Part shown: in pieces, positions 1-6,315 of the stretch
Layout: each line of letters starts with the position of its first letter
Numbering within the stretch: the stretch's first letter is position 1
Origin: Actinomycetota bacterium
GTDB lineage: Bacteria; Actinomycetota; Actinomycetes; Streptosporangiales; Streptosporangiaceae
Assembly: GCA_003140115.1 (NCBI GenBank)
Contig: PLIQ01000282.1
Span: forward strand, 4,111-13,987
DNA length: 9,877 nucleotides
Reading direction: 5' to 3'
The notes under the pieces: model-generated
The model's input: only the letters and a program-made list of their open reading frames with translations
The model's database searches: none
What the model was told of the DNA's origin: nothing
Program-made: the position numbers and the translations under genes

Positions 1-156
1 CGGGCCCGCTATGACGCCGACCGGACCGTGGCGGCGTTCGCGGCGCGGCTCAAAGACGCGGCGGACCTGGACCAGGTCCACGATGACCTGGCCAGTGTGG
101 TGCGCAATGCCCTAGAGCCCGACCGTATCTCGGTCTGGGTCAGCGATTACCAGTGA
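1..156 (+). CDS. C-terminal fragment of a probable membrane/GAF-type signalling protein (5' end outside window)
   Basis: An open frame enters from the left edge and stops at TGA 154-156, giving 51 residues. The fragment reads RARYDADRTVAAFAARLKD and continues with acidic and hydrophobic residues to end in SVWVSDYQ. This tail resembles the C-terminus of actinobacterial multi-pass membrane signalling proteins, in which an 'RYD..RTV.AF..RLRD..DLD' segment is followed by a short 'P..VS.W' end. The N-terminal domains are missing, so the function of the whole protein cannot be stated. It lies 90 nt upstream of the murL start on the same strand; whether they share a transcript is not visible. The family call is from memory of the tail pattern only. 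Confidence 0.55.
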   Translation, partial: RARYDADRTVAAFAARLKDAADLDQVHDDLASVVRNALEPDRISVWVSDYQ

Positions 157-230
157 TGGTTCGCCAGACGGCGCAGCGCCATCATTGCGGCCTCTATCAT
201 GGGCCGACGCACTGGGCTAGCCGGACGGTT

Positions 231-236
231 GGGGGA
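231..236 (+). promoter_or_regulatory. Ribosome binding site that decides the murL start
   Basis: GGGGGA lies 10 nt before ATG 247. The upstream in-frame ATG at 199 has only a pyrimidine-rich stretch before it and no purine run, so 247 is the better start. The protein then begins MALPDRLPPS. Confidence 0.5.
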
Positions 237-246
237 TTCACTCGAG

Positions 247-1593
247 ATGGCTCTACCCGACAGGTTGCCGCCTTCATCAGTTCGCGGGCGCGTGTTCCGG
301 TACGGGGACTGGGCCACCGATGCCGAGCGCGGGTTGCTGACCTGCGGGTATTCGCTGGACGGGCGGGAGTTCACCGAGCGGATCACGCTGCCGCCCGGGC
401 CGCGCTGGCGGACCGAAGCGGCCCGGGCCGCCGCGCGCCTGGTGTTCCTGCTGGCGGGAGTGTCCTACTACAAGACCGCCGCGCCGCCGGTCATCGACCT
501 GGGCCAGACCACGCTGACCGAGGCCGAGCTGGCCTTCCTGCGCGAGTTCTACCTGCAGGGCCTCGGCGAGTTCGCCTACCGCAACGCCTTGGACCTCACC
601 CCGCTGCGCTTCGAGGCACGCCGGTCCGACGCCCGGACTCCCCAGCCGCGGGAACCAGGGAGCCGGCCGCGAGCCCTGGTGCCGTTCGGCGGCGGGATCG
701 ACTCGATCGTGGTGGTGGAGCGGATCCGGCGGCTGGCCGATGCCGCCCTGTTCGTGGTGAGCAGGCCGGCCGACCGGTTCGCGGCGATCGAGGAACCGGC
801 CGCGGTCACCGGCCTGCCGGTGGTGCGGGCCGAGCGGGAGATCGACCCGCAGCTGCTGCGCTCGGCCGAACTGGGCTTCCTCAACGGGCACGTGCCGGTG
901 ACCGGGATCCTGTCCGCGATCGCGGTGCTCGCGGCGGTGCTCGAGGACCGGGACGCGGTCGTCATGTCCAACGAGTGGTCGGCGTCCATCCCGACGCTGC
1001 GGGACCAGGGCCGCCCGGTGAACCACCAGTACTCCAAGAGCGCCGACTTCGAGGCCGCCTTCCGCGGGGTGCTGGCGGGCAGCCCGGCCCCGATGCCGGA
1101 TTACTTCTCCTGGCTGCGGGACCGGACCGAGCTGTGGGTGGGCCGGGAGTTCGCGGCCCTGGAGCAGTACCACGGGTCGTTCCGTAGTTGCAATAAGGCG
1201 TTCTACACCGACCCGGCGCGCCGGCTCGATCACTGGTGCGGGCAGTGCGACAAGTGCTGCTTCATCGACCTGATCCTGGCGCCGTTCATGCCGGCCGAGG
1301 AGCTGCGGCGGATCTTCAGGCAGACCGGCGAGCCGCTGGAGGATCCGGGGCTGGCCGGGAAGTTCCGGGCCCTGCTCGGCGCGGGCGCCAAGCCGTTCGA
1401 GTGCGTCGGCGAGGTCAACGAGTGCCGGGCCGCGGTCCTGCTGGCGGCGCGGCGGGACGACCGGGCCGGCGCCGGCCTGCTGCAGGAGCTGGCCGCCGAG
1501 GTCGCCGGCTGGCCCGACGCCCCATCGGCCGCGGATGCGGCCGCCATGCTGCGGCCGGTCGCCGAGAACTTCATCCCCGCCGGGTACCGATGA
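247..1593 (+). CDS. murL: MurL: UDP-MurNAc-L-Ala-L-Glu epimerase (ATP-dependent)
   Basis: This is probably the cytoplasmic enzyme that inverts the terminal L-Glu of UDP-MurNAc-L-Ala-L-Glu to D-Glu, which in the Xanthomonas enzyme needs ATP and Mg2+. From ATG 247 it has 448 residues. An N-terminal alpha/beta region carries YYKTAAPPVIDLG at 74-86. A PP-loop-like GGGIDS at 148-153, in the context PFGGGIDSIVVVERI, suggests ATP binding. A conserved-looking SNEWSAS lies at 241-247, and a cysteine cluster C331-x2-C334-x2-C337-C338 sits within HWCGQCDKCCFIDL. Further Cys residues are at 386 and 393. The stop overlaps the murD2 start in an ATGA, which strongly supports the pairing and the call. An alternative ATG at 199 would add 16 residues but lacks a ribosome site. 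Such proteins are often labelled hypothetical. The family assignment is by recognition of the motifs and the neighbour, not by a search. Confidence 0.87.
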   Translation: MALPDRLPPSSVRGRVFRYGDWATDAERGLLTCGYSLDGREFTERITLPPGPRWRTEAARAAARLVFLLAGVSYYKTAAPPVIDLGQTTLTEAELAFLREFYLQGLGEFAYRNALDLTPLRFEARRSDARTPQPREPGSRPRALVPFGGGIDSIVVVERIRRLADAALFVVSRPADRFAAIEEPAAVTGLPVVRAEREIDPQLLRSAELGFLNGHVPVTGILSAIAVLAAVLEDRDAVVMSNEWSASIPTLRDQGRPVNHQYSKSADFEAAFRGVLAGSPAPMPDYFSWLRDRTELWVGREFAALEQYHGSFRSCNKAFYTDPARRLDHWCGQCDKCCFIDLILAPFMPAEELRRIFRQTGEPLEDPGLAGKFRALLGAGAKPFECVGEVNECRAAVLLAARRDDRAGAGLLQELAAEVAGWPDAPSAADAAAMLRPVAENFIPAGYR

Positions 1594-2915
1594 CCGATCC
1601 CCGCCCGAAACTCTCCTGGTCCGACCTGCCCGGTGCCCGGGTCGGCGTCTGGGGCCTGGGCCGCGAGGGCCACGCCAACCTGCGCAAGCTGCGGGCCCTG
1701 GGGGTCGAGCCCGTCCTGGTCGATGACCACCCGGGCGCCCCGGGCGTGCTCGCCACCGGCGAGGGCGGGCTGGCCGCACTGGAACGATGCGACGTGGTGG
1801 TCAAGACGCCGGGCCTGAGCCGGTACCGGCCCGAGGTGGCCCGGCTGTCCGGGCTGGGCATCCCGGTGGTCGGCGGCCTGGGCCTGTGGCTCGCCGAACG
1901 AGCCGGCGCGGACCTGGGGCGGGTCCTGTGCGTGACCGGCACCAAGGGCAAGAGCACCACCGCGTCGCTCACCGGGCATCTGCTCACCGGGCTGGGCTAC
2001 CGGTGCCTGGTCGGCGGCAATATCGGCGTCGTGCCCTACGACCCGGCCGAGGAGTCCGCGGCGGGCGACTTCGACTACTGGGTCATCGAGGTGTCCAGCT
2101 ACCAGGCCACCGACCTGCCGTGCACGCCGCCGGTGGGCGCGGTCACCTCGCTGCACCCGGACCACCTGGACTGGCACGGGGGAGTGGAGCAGTACTACCG
2201 GGACAAGCTGTCCATGTGCTCCCAGCCCGGGGCCGACCTGACCGTGGCCAACGGCGACAGTGACCTGCTGCGCCAGCACGCGGGCCTGCTCGGGCCCCGG
2301 GTGGAGTGGGTGTCGCAGGACGATGACCCGGACGCGGACTGGATGGCGCCGCTCGGGCTGCTCGGGCGGCACAACCGGCGCAACGCGCTGATCGCCCGGC
2401 GGTGCCTGACCGCCCTCGGCGTGCCCGGAGCCGCCGACGCCGCCGCCCTGCGCGTGGCCGCCGCCGGCTACCGCGGGCTGCCCAGCCGGCTCGCGCCGAT
2501 CGCGACGATCGCCGGGGTCACCTTCGTCGACGACAGCCTGTCCACCAACGTGCTGCCCACCCTGGCCGCGCTGGATGCGTTCCCGGCCAGGAGGATCGCG
2601 CTCATCGTGGGCGGTCACGACCGCGGCATCGACTACGCTCCGCTCGCGGCAGGCGTACTGGCCCGGGACGCGCCGACCCTCGTGCTGACCTTGCCGGATA
2701 ACGGCCCCCGCATCCGCGCCGAGATCCAACGGGCGGCCGCCGGGATCGAAGTGACCGACTGCTCCGGCCTGGACGCAGCCGTGGCGGCGGGCTTCGGCTG
2801 GGCCCGGCCCGACGGGGTGGTGCTGCTGTCTCCCGCCGCGCCGAGCTTCGGGCAATTCCGGGACTACCGCGACCGCAGTCAAGCCTTCGCCCACGCGGTG
2901 GGCCTGATTTCCTGA
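1590..2915 (+). CDS. murD2: MurD2: UDP-N-acetylmuramoyl-L-alanine--L-glutamate ligase
   Basis: Mur-ligase-family enzyme of 441 residues, predicted to join L-Glu (not D-Glu) to UDP-MurNAc-L-Ala with ATP, supplying the substrate of MurL. Domain 1 is a Rossmann-like UDP-binding fold with VWGLGREG at 20-27. Domain 2 has the ATP P-loop GTKGKST at 117-123, the acidic EVSSYQ at 167-172, HPDHLDWHG at 189-197, and GRHNRRN at 259-265. Domain 3 has DDSLSTN at 314-320, GGHDRGIDY at 341-349 and LSPAAPSFGQFRDY at 413-426. Compared with E. coli MurD from memory, Lys319 corresponds to Leu317, Lys348 to Arg345 and Phe422 to Tyr426, all near the D-Glu pocket, while Thr321 and Ser415 are kept as Thr319 and Ser419. 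The start ATG overlaps the murL stop, implying translational coupling. It is not MurT: there is no partner gatD and no zinc-ribbon cysteines. An ordinary MurD is the main alternative, but the adjacent murL argues against it. Confidence 0.87.
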   Translation: MTDPRPKLSWSDLPGARVGVWGLGREGHANLRKLRALGVEPVLVDDHPGAPGVLATGEGGLAALERCDVVVKTPGLSRYRPEVARLSGLGIPVVGGLGLWLAERAGADLGRVLCVTGTKGKSTTASLTGHLLTGLGYRCLVGGNIGVVPYDPAEESAAGDFDYWVIEVSSYQATDLPCTPPVGAVTSLHPDHLDWHGGVEQYYRDKLSMCSQPGADLTVANGDSDLLRQHAGLLGPRVEWVSQDDDPDADWMAPLGLLGRHNRRNALIARRCLTALGVPGAADAAALRVAAAGYRGLPSRLAPIATIAGVTFVDDSLSTNVLPTLAALDAFPARRIALIVGGHDRGIDYAPLAAGVLARDAPTLVLTLPDNGPRIRAEIQRAAAGIEVTDCSGLDAAVAAGFGWARPDGVVLLSPAAPSFGQFRDYRDRSQAFAHAVGLIS

Positions 2916-3001
2916 GCCCCGGTCCCAGCAGCCCCGGTCTCCACCGGCCACCACGATGATCCAACCAGGCCGCTCCTGCGTCGTCTTACCTACGACAGGA
3001 C

Positions 3002-3006
3002 AAGGA
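3002..3006 (+). promoter_or_regulatory. Ribosome binding site for the BNR-repeat lipoprotein
   Basis: AAGGA lies 9 nt before ATG 3016. It selects this start over the longer in-frame ATG at 2956, which would place 20 non-signal-like residues in front of a good lipoprotein signal peptide. Confidence 0.6.
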
Positions 3007-3015
3007 CGGTGCGAG

Positions 3016-4260
3016 ATGGCGGCATCTCGGCGACGGCTGCTGCTGGCGGCCGGTGTGGCCGCCGGGCTGCTGCTCGGCGGCACGGCGTGCGGCACGGTGC
3101 ACGTGGCGGGGGCGGGTCCGCCCCGCGCAGCCTCCTCCGGGGCGAGCGGGTCAGCCGGCCCGTCAGCCGTCCACCCGGGCCGTTCGGCCTCAATCTCGTC
3201 CCCGCCATCCGAAGCCGGCCCTACGGCCGGAACCCCGGCCGGTCCGGTGCCGGCCGGGTTCGCGGCCACGTCGGTCACCTGGGTCTCGCCGGACGAGGCG
3301 TTCGTGCTGGGCACCGCGCCGTGCGCGCATGCGCCGTGCACCATGATCGCCCGGACCCTGAACCGGGGCGCGAGCTGGACCGCCCTGCGCGGCCCGGCGG
3401 TGCCGGTCGGGGCGCCGTCGCAGGCCGGCGCGGTGTGGGGCATCCGCTTCGCGACGCCCGAGCACGGGTTCGTGTTCGGCGACGGGTTGTGGGAGACCAC
3501 CGACGGCGGCCAGCGGTGGGCCCGGGCCGTCACGCCCCCCGGATCGGTCCTGTCCCTGGCCATCGTTCAGGCTCAGGCACTCGCGGTCATCGCGCGGTGC
3601 ACGGCCGACGGCGGCTGCCCGCAACCAGGCACGCTGGTCCGCCGGGCGCTGAACGGCGGCCCCTGGGTCTTCGCGGCCAGCGGCGCGGGCATCCGCCTGC
3701 TCGACCCCGACGACCTGATCGCCACCCAGGCCGGGGTCGCGGCTGTCGTGGTCGACCACGACGTGCTGGTCACGGCCGACGGCGGGCGCACCCTGCGCCG
3801 GAACCCGATCCCGTGCCCGGCGCTCGCCCCGGTTCCGTCGGTCGCGGTGACCTCCGCGACCGGGCTGGCCATCGTGTGCACCGGCGAGGGGTTCGGCGGG
3901 CACACGATCAAGCACGTGTACGTCAGCGACGACGACGGGGCGCACTGGGCGCTGGCCGGTCAGCCCAGCCCGGACGGCGACGCGGGCACCCTCGCCGCCG
4001 CCACGGCCGGCCAGCTGGCTATCGCCACCGCCAGCGCGGCGAGCTGGCTGTTTTACTCCGGCGACGCCGGGGCTAGCTGGCGCGTCGTGAACCAGCAGGA
4101 CGACGGCGGGATGGGGTGGGCCGACCTCGGCTTCACCACCGCCGCCCACGGGGTGGTGGTGTACGGGCCCGCCGACAGCGACGGCAACGTCACCCGGCGG
4201 CCCGGGCAGCTGTTCCTGACCGACGACGCCGGAGCGACCTGGCACCAGGTCAGGTTCTGA
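3016..4260 (+). CDS. BNR/Asp-box-repeat (sialidase-like beta-propeller) lipoprotein
   Basis: Predicted exported, membrane-anchored protein of 414 residues. MAASRRRLLLAAGVAAG begins a signal peptide with a twin-Arg-like charged end, a hydrophobic core, and GGTA-C with lipidation predicted at Cys25. A low-complexity Ser/Pro/Gly linker (about 30-78) precedes a repeat domain. Asp-box-like turns (S/T-x-D-x-G-x-x-W) recur at LNRGASW 115-121, TTDGGQRW 161-168, TADGGRTL 253-260, SDDDGAHW 304-311, SGDAGASW 348-355 and TDDAGATW 402-409. This indicates a Ycf48/sialidase-type beta-propeller of about six blades. No catalytic sialidase residues (Arg triad, FRIP) are evident, so enzymatic activity is not claimed; a binding or scaffold role is more likely. 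The gene follows murD2 after 100 nt on the same strand, and its stop overlaps the convergent methyltransferase stop. The lipobox is imperfect, with Gly at -3. Confidence 0.8.
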   Translation: MAASRRRLLLAAGVAAGLLLGGTACGTVHVAGAGPPRAASSGASGSAGPSAVHPGRSASISSPPSEAGPTAGTPAGPVPAGFAATSVTWVSPDEAFVLGTAPCAHAPCTMIARTLNRGASWTALRGPAVPVGAPSQAGAVWGIRFATPEHGFVFGDGLWETTDGGQRWARAVTPPGSVLSLAIVQAQALAVIARCTADGGCPQPGTLVRRALNGGPWVFAASGAGIRLLDPDDLIATQAGVAAVVVDHDVLVTADGGRTLRRNPIPCPALAPVPSVAVTSATGLAIVCTGEGFGGHTIKHVYVSDDDGAHWALAGQPSPDGDAGTLAAATAGQLAIATASAASWLFYSGDAGASWRVVNQQDDGGMGWADLGFTTAAHGVVVYGPADSDGNVTRRPGQLFLTDDAGATWHQVRF

Positions 4261-4966
4261 ACCCGGTCACCGCCCGCATTCCCGGCGGCAGCTCCGCAGC
4301 GCCGAAGGCTGACCCCACCGTGGCCGTCACGCCGTGCCCGGCCAGCAACGCCGGGATCAGCGACGTGTCGACCAGCACGTTCTCGTGGCGCTCGCTGCCG
4401 CGCCGCCATGCGCCGGCCCCGTCGGGAACGAACGTGGTGACGTCCCGGACGAACACCTCCGGCGCTGGCCGGGAGAAAACGGTTATGGCGGCCCAGTCCG
4501 GCCCGACCCGGCCGACGTTCTGCTCGCCGGCCCGGACGCGGCCGAACTCCAGGTCGCAGATGTCGATGGCCAGCACCCCGCCCGGCCGCAGCGCCGCGGC
4601 CATGCCGACCAGGGCCCGGTCCACGGCCGCGGCGTCCGGCAGGTAGCTGATCACGTGCCCGACCGAGACGATCGCGTCCGCGGCCGGCAGCGGATCGTCG
4701 GGCAGGACGAGCGGGCGCAGGTCCGCCTCCCCGCCCAGCGCCGCCCGGGCCAGCTCGAGCATGGCGGCGGACGCGTCGGTAGCGATAACCCGGTGACCGG
4801 CGGCCAGCAGGTGCCGGGTCAGGGCCCCGGCCCCGCAGCCGAGCTCGAGCACGAGCCCGCCCCGCACCGGGTCCAGCAGTTCCAGCAGGCCAGGCGCGCA
4901 CCGGTCGGCGTGCTGGCCGAAGCCGCGGGCGTGCACCAGGGCCAGATCGTGCTGGTAGTACTCCAG
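4250..4966 (-). CDS. Class I SAM-dependent methyltransferase, probable CTG start
   Basis: About 238 residues from CTG 4966. Motif I ELGCGAG is at 41-47, followed by an acidic ribose-binding residue Asp64 in IATDAS. DAIVSVGHVISYLP (97-110) and RPGGVLAIDICDLE are later Rossmann strands. The N-terminal YYQHDLALVHARGFGQHADR resembles actinobacterial small-molecule methyltransferases of unknown substrate. No ATG, GTG or TTG lies in frame between ATG 5158, which would bury 60 or more improbable residues inside the pentapeptide gene, and GTG 4936, which would remove the conserved N-terminus. A CTG at 4966 has GAAAGG 7 nt upstream; a second CTG at 4981 overlaps the preceding TGA. The gene follows the pentapeptide gene directly and is likely co-translated with it. 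Its stop overlaps the convergent lipoprotein stop by 11 nt. The substrate is unknown. Confidence 0.8.
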   Translation of the reverse strand: MEYYQHDLALVHARGFGQHADRCAPGLLELLDPVRGGLVLELGCGAGALTRHLLAAGHRVIATDASAAMLELARAALGGEADLRPLVLPDDPLPAADAIVSVGHVISYLPDAAAVDRALVGMAAALRPGGVLAIDICDLEFGRVRAGEQNVGRVGPDWAAITVFSRPAPEVFVRDVTTFVPDGAGAWRRGSERHENVLVDTSLIPALLAGHGVTATVGSAFGAAELPPGMRAVTGFRT

Positions 4967-4973
4967 GGGGGTG

Positions 4974-4979
4974 CCTTTC
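4974..4979 (-). promoter_or_regulatory. Ribosome binding site for the methyltransferase CTG start
   Basis: On the minus strand GAAAGG overlaps the TGA stop of the pentapeptide gene and sits 7 nt before CTG 4966. It is the only good purine run near the expected N-terminus, so it supports a non-canonical start. Confidence 0.45.
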
Positions 4980-5589
4980 AGTCGGCCACGGTGATGCCGA
5001 GGTGGCGGGCCAGGTACGGGGCCAGGGTCACGAGCTGGACGCTGTCGATGGTGACGCCGCGCAGTGACTCGTATCCGGCCGTGATGCCGAGCTGAGCGCC
5101 CCGCAGGTCCACCTCGGTGCAGGTGGCCTTCGTGAAGTTCGCGCCGGTCAGGGTGCACCCGGCGAAGCTGACCCGCAGCAGAGTCGCGCTGGCGAAGTCC
5201 ACGTCGCGCAGCACGCAGTCCTCGAAGGCCACGTCGGTAAATTTTGCGCTGCGGAAGTTCACCGAGTCGAGCTTGCCGTCGCGGAACGTGACGCGGCGCA
5301 GCGCGGCCGAGAACGCCTGCACCCCGGCCAGCGCGCAGCCGGCCAGGGTCGAGTCCTGCCAGCCGGTTTCGGTCAGGTCGGTAGCCACGAACCGGGTGTC
5401 GCGCACGCAGGTGTCGGTGAACCGGCTCTTGCGCAGCCGGCCGCCGCCAAATGACACACCCAGGAACGAACAGTCCAGGAAGTGACAGCCGCCCGCGGCG
5501 GCCTCGTCGAATGTGGCGTCGGCGAAGGTCAGGCCCTCGTAGTCCTCCTCCGGCTCCAGATTGCCCTCGAACCGGGTGCGCTCCGCCAT
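4978..5589 (-). CDS. Pentapeptide-repeat protein (right-handed quadrilateral beta-helix)
   Basis: 203 residues from ATG 5589. The centre position of the A(D/N)Lxx-type repeat recurs every five residues without a break from Phe22 to Leu167: F22, F27, A32, F37, F42, F47, L52, F57 and so on, then F102, L107, F112, F117, F122, L127, F132, L137, F142, L147, F152, C157, L162, L167. That is about 30 pentapeptides, or roughly seven beta-helix coils; only Ala32, Ala92 and Cys157 deviate clearly. A non-repeat C-terminal tail, ESLRGVTIDSVQLVTLAPYL (174-193) and onward, looks helical and is typical of actinobacterial members. The size is close to MfpA/Qnr-type gyrase-binding proteins, but this fold is shared by many proteins of unknown role, so quinolone or toxin protection is only a possibility. 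It lies 39 nt downstream of the LuxR regulator and directly upstream of the methyltransferase. Confidence 0.88.
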   Translation of the reverse strand: MAERTRFEGNLEPEEDYEGLTFADATFDEAAAGGCHFLDCSFLGVSFGGGRLRKSRFTDTCVRDTRFVATDLTETGWQDSTLAGCALAGVQAFSAALRRVTFRDGKLDSVNFRSAKFTDVAFEDCVLRDVDFASATLLRVSFAGCTLTGANFTKATCTEVDLRGAQLGITAGYESLRGVTIDSVQLVTLAPYLARHLGITVAD

Positions 5590-5596
5590 GCGCTCG

Positions 5597-5602
5597 ACTC
5601 TA
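5597..5602 (-). promoter_or_regulatory. Probable -10 element of a leaderless promoter for the pentapeptide gene
   Basis: TAGAGT (TANNNT pattern) lies on the minus strand 7 nt before ATG 5589. This is the spacing expected if transcription starts at or next to the A of the ATG. No ribosome site precedes the ATG. The -35 region (around 5620-5625, CTGTCC) is a poor match, so this is tentative. Confidence 0.4.
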
Positions 5603-5628
5603 GCGGCGGACCGCGGCCAGGACAGCGG

Positions 5629-6315
5629 CTAACCGCGCAGGTAGGTCAGGACCGCCAGCACCCGGCGGTGGTCTTCGGCCCCCGGCAGCAGGCCGAGCTT
5701 GGCGAACAGGTTCCCGACGTGCGTTTCCACGGTCTTGGGCGACATGAACAGCTGCGCGGCGATCGCGTGGTTGGACCGGCCCTCGGCCATCAGGCCCAGC
5801 ACGGCCAGCTCACGCTCGGTGAGGGTCTGCAGCGGGCTGTCGCGCCGCGGCCGGGCTACCAGCCGGGACACGACCTGCGGGTCGATCACCGACTCGCCCG
5901 CGGCCACCCGGCGGATCGCGTCGGTGAACTGGGCGATGTCGGCGACCCGTTCCTTGAGCACGTAGCCGATCCCGCGCGGATCTCCGGCCAGCAGCTCAAA
6001 CAGGTGCTCGGTCTCGACGTGCTGGGACAGCACGATCACGGGCGTACCCGGCCACCGGCGGCGGATCTCCAGCGCGGCCTGCAGGCCCTCGGTGCTCTGG
6101 GCGGGCGGCATCCGGATATCGGTGAGCACGACATCGGGCCGCGACGCCGAGACCAGCTGCAACAGATGGTCCGCGTCCCCGGCCATGCCCGTCACGTCCA
6201 GGCCCGCGTCGGTCAGTACCCGGCGCAGCCCCTCGCGCAGCAGCACCGCGTCCTCGGCGATGACCACGCGCAGCCGTGGCCGGCCCGGGGCGGCCGCCCC
6301 GGGAGTCACGGACAC
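5629..6315 (-). CDS. NarL/LuxR-family two-component response regulator
   Basis: 228 residues from GTG 6315. The receiver domain (about 14-140) has the acidic pair Glu21-Asp22, phospho-acceptor Asp66 in VVLTDIRMP, Ser97 in VIVLSQH and Lys121 in YVLKERV. The C-terminal LuxR-type helix-turn-helix (about 163-226) contains LTERELAVLGLMAEGRSNH and SPKTVETHVGNLFAKLGL, so it should bind DNA as a dimer when phosphorylated. The start overlaps the 3' end of the histidine kinase by 10 nt. GGAAG lies 10 nt upstream of GTG 6315. A second GTG at 6309 would form a GTGA overlap but sits farther from that site. The partner is almost certainly the adjacent kinase. Its targets are unknown. Confidence 0.93.
   Translation of the reverse strand: MSVTPGAAAPGRPRLRVVIAEDAVLLREGLRRVLTDAGLDVTGMAGDADHLLQLVSASRPDVVLTDIRMPPAQSTEGLQAALEIRRRWPGTPVIVLSQHVETEHLFELLAGDPRGIGYVLKERVADIAQFTDAIRRVAAGESVIDPQVVSRLVARPRRDSPLQTLTERELAVLGLMAEGRSNHAIAAQLFMSPKTVETHVGNLFAKLGLLPGAEDHRRVLAVLTYLRG

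Noticed and set aside
277..1779. Minus-strand open frame of 500 codons antisense to murL
   Set aside because: Low-complexity Arg/Gly/Pro/Gln-rich translation, no motif and no ribosome site. It is the shadow of murL and the start of murD2.
1590..2915. Mur ligase as MurT (lipid II amidation) or canonical MurD
   Set aside because: There is no gatD neighbour and no zinc-ribbon cysteines for MurT. The direct overlap with murL and the changed pocket residues favour MurD2 over canonical MurD.
2934..2947. Hairpin CCGGT-CTCC-ACCGG after murD2 as a terminator
   Set aside because: The stem has only 5 bp and no T run follows; such repeats are expected by chance at this GC content.
2956..3015. Longer start of the BNR lipoprotein at ATG 2956
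   Set aside because: It would put 20 residues unlike a signal peptide ahead of a good signal sequence; ATG 3016 has AAGGA at a suitable distance.
1230..3563. Minus-strand open frame of 777 codons across murL, murD2 and the BNR lipoprotein
   Set aside because: Composition is Pro/Arg/Gly/His-rich with no recognisable domain, and it spans three well-supported + strand genes. It is the usual antisense open frame of GC-rich coding DNA.
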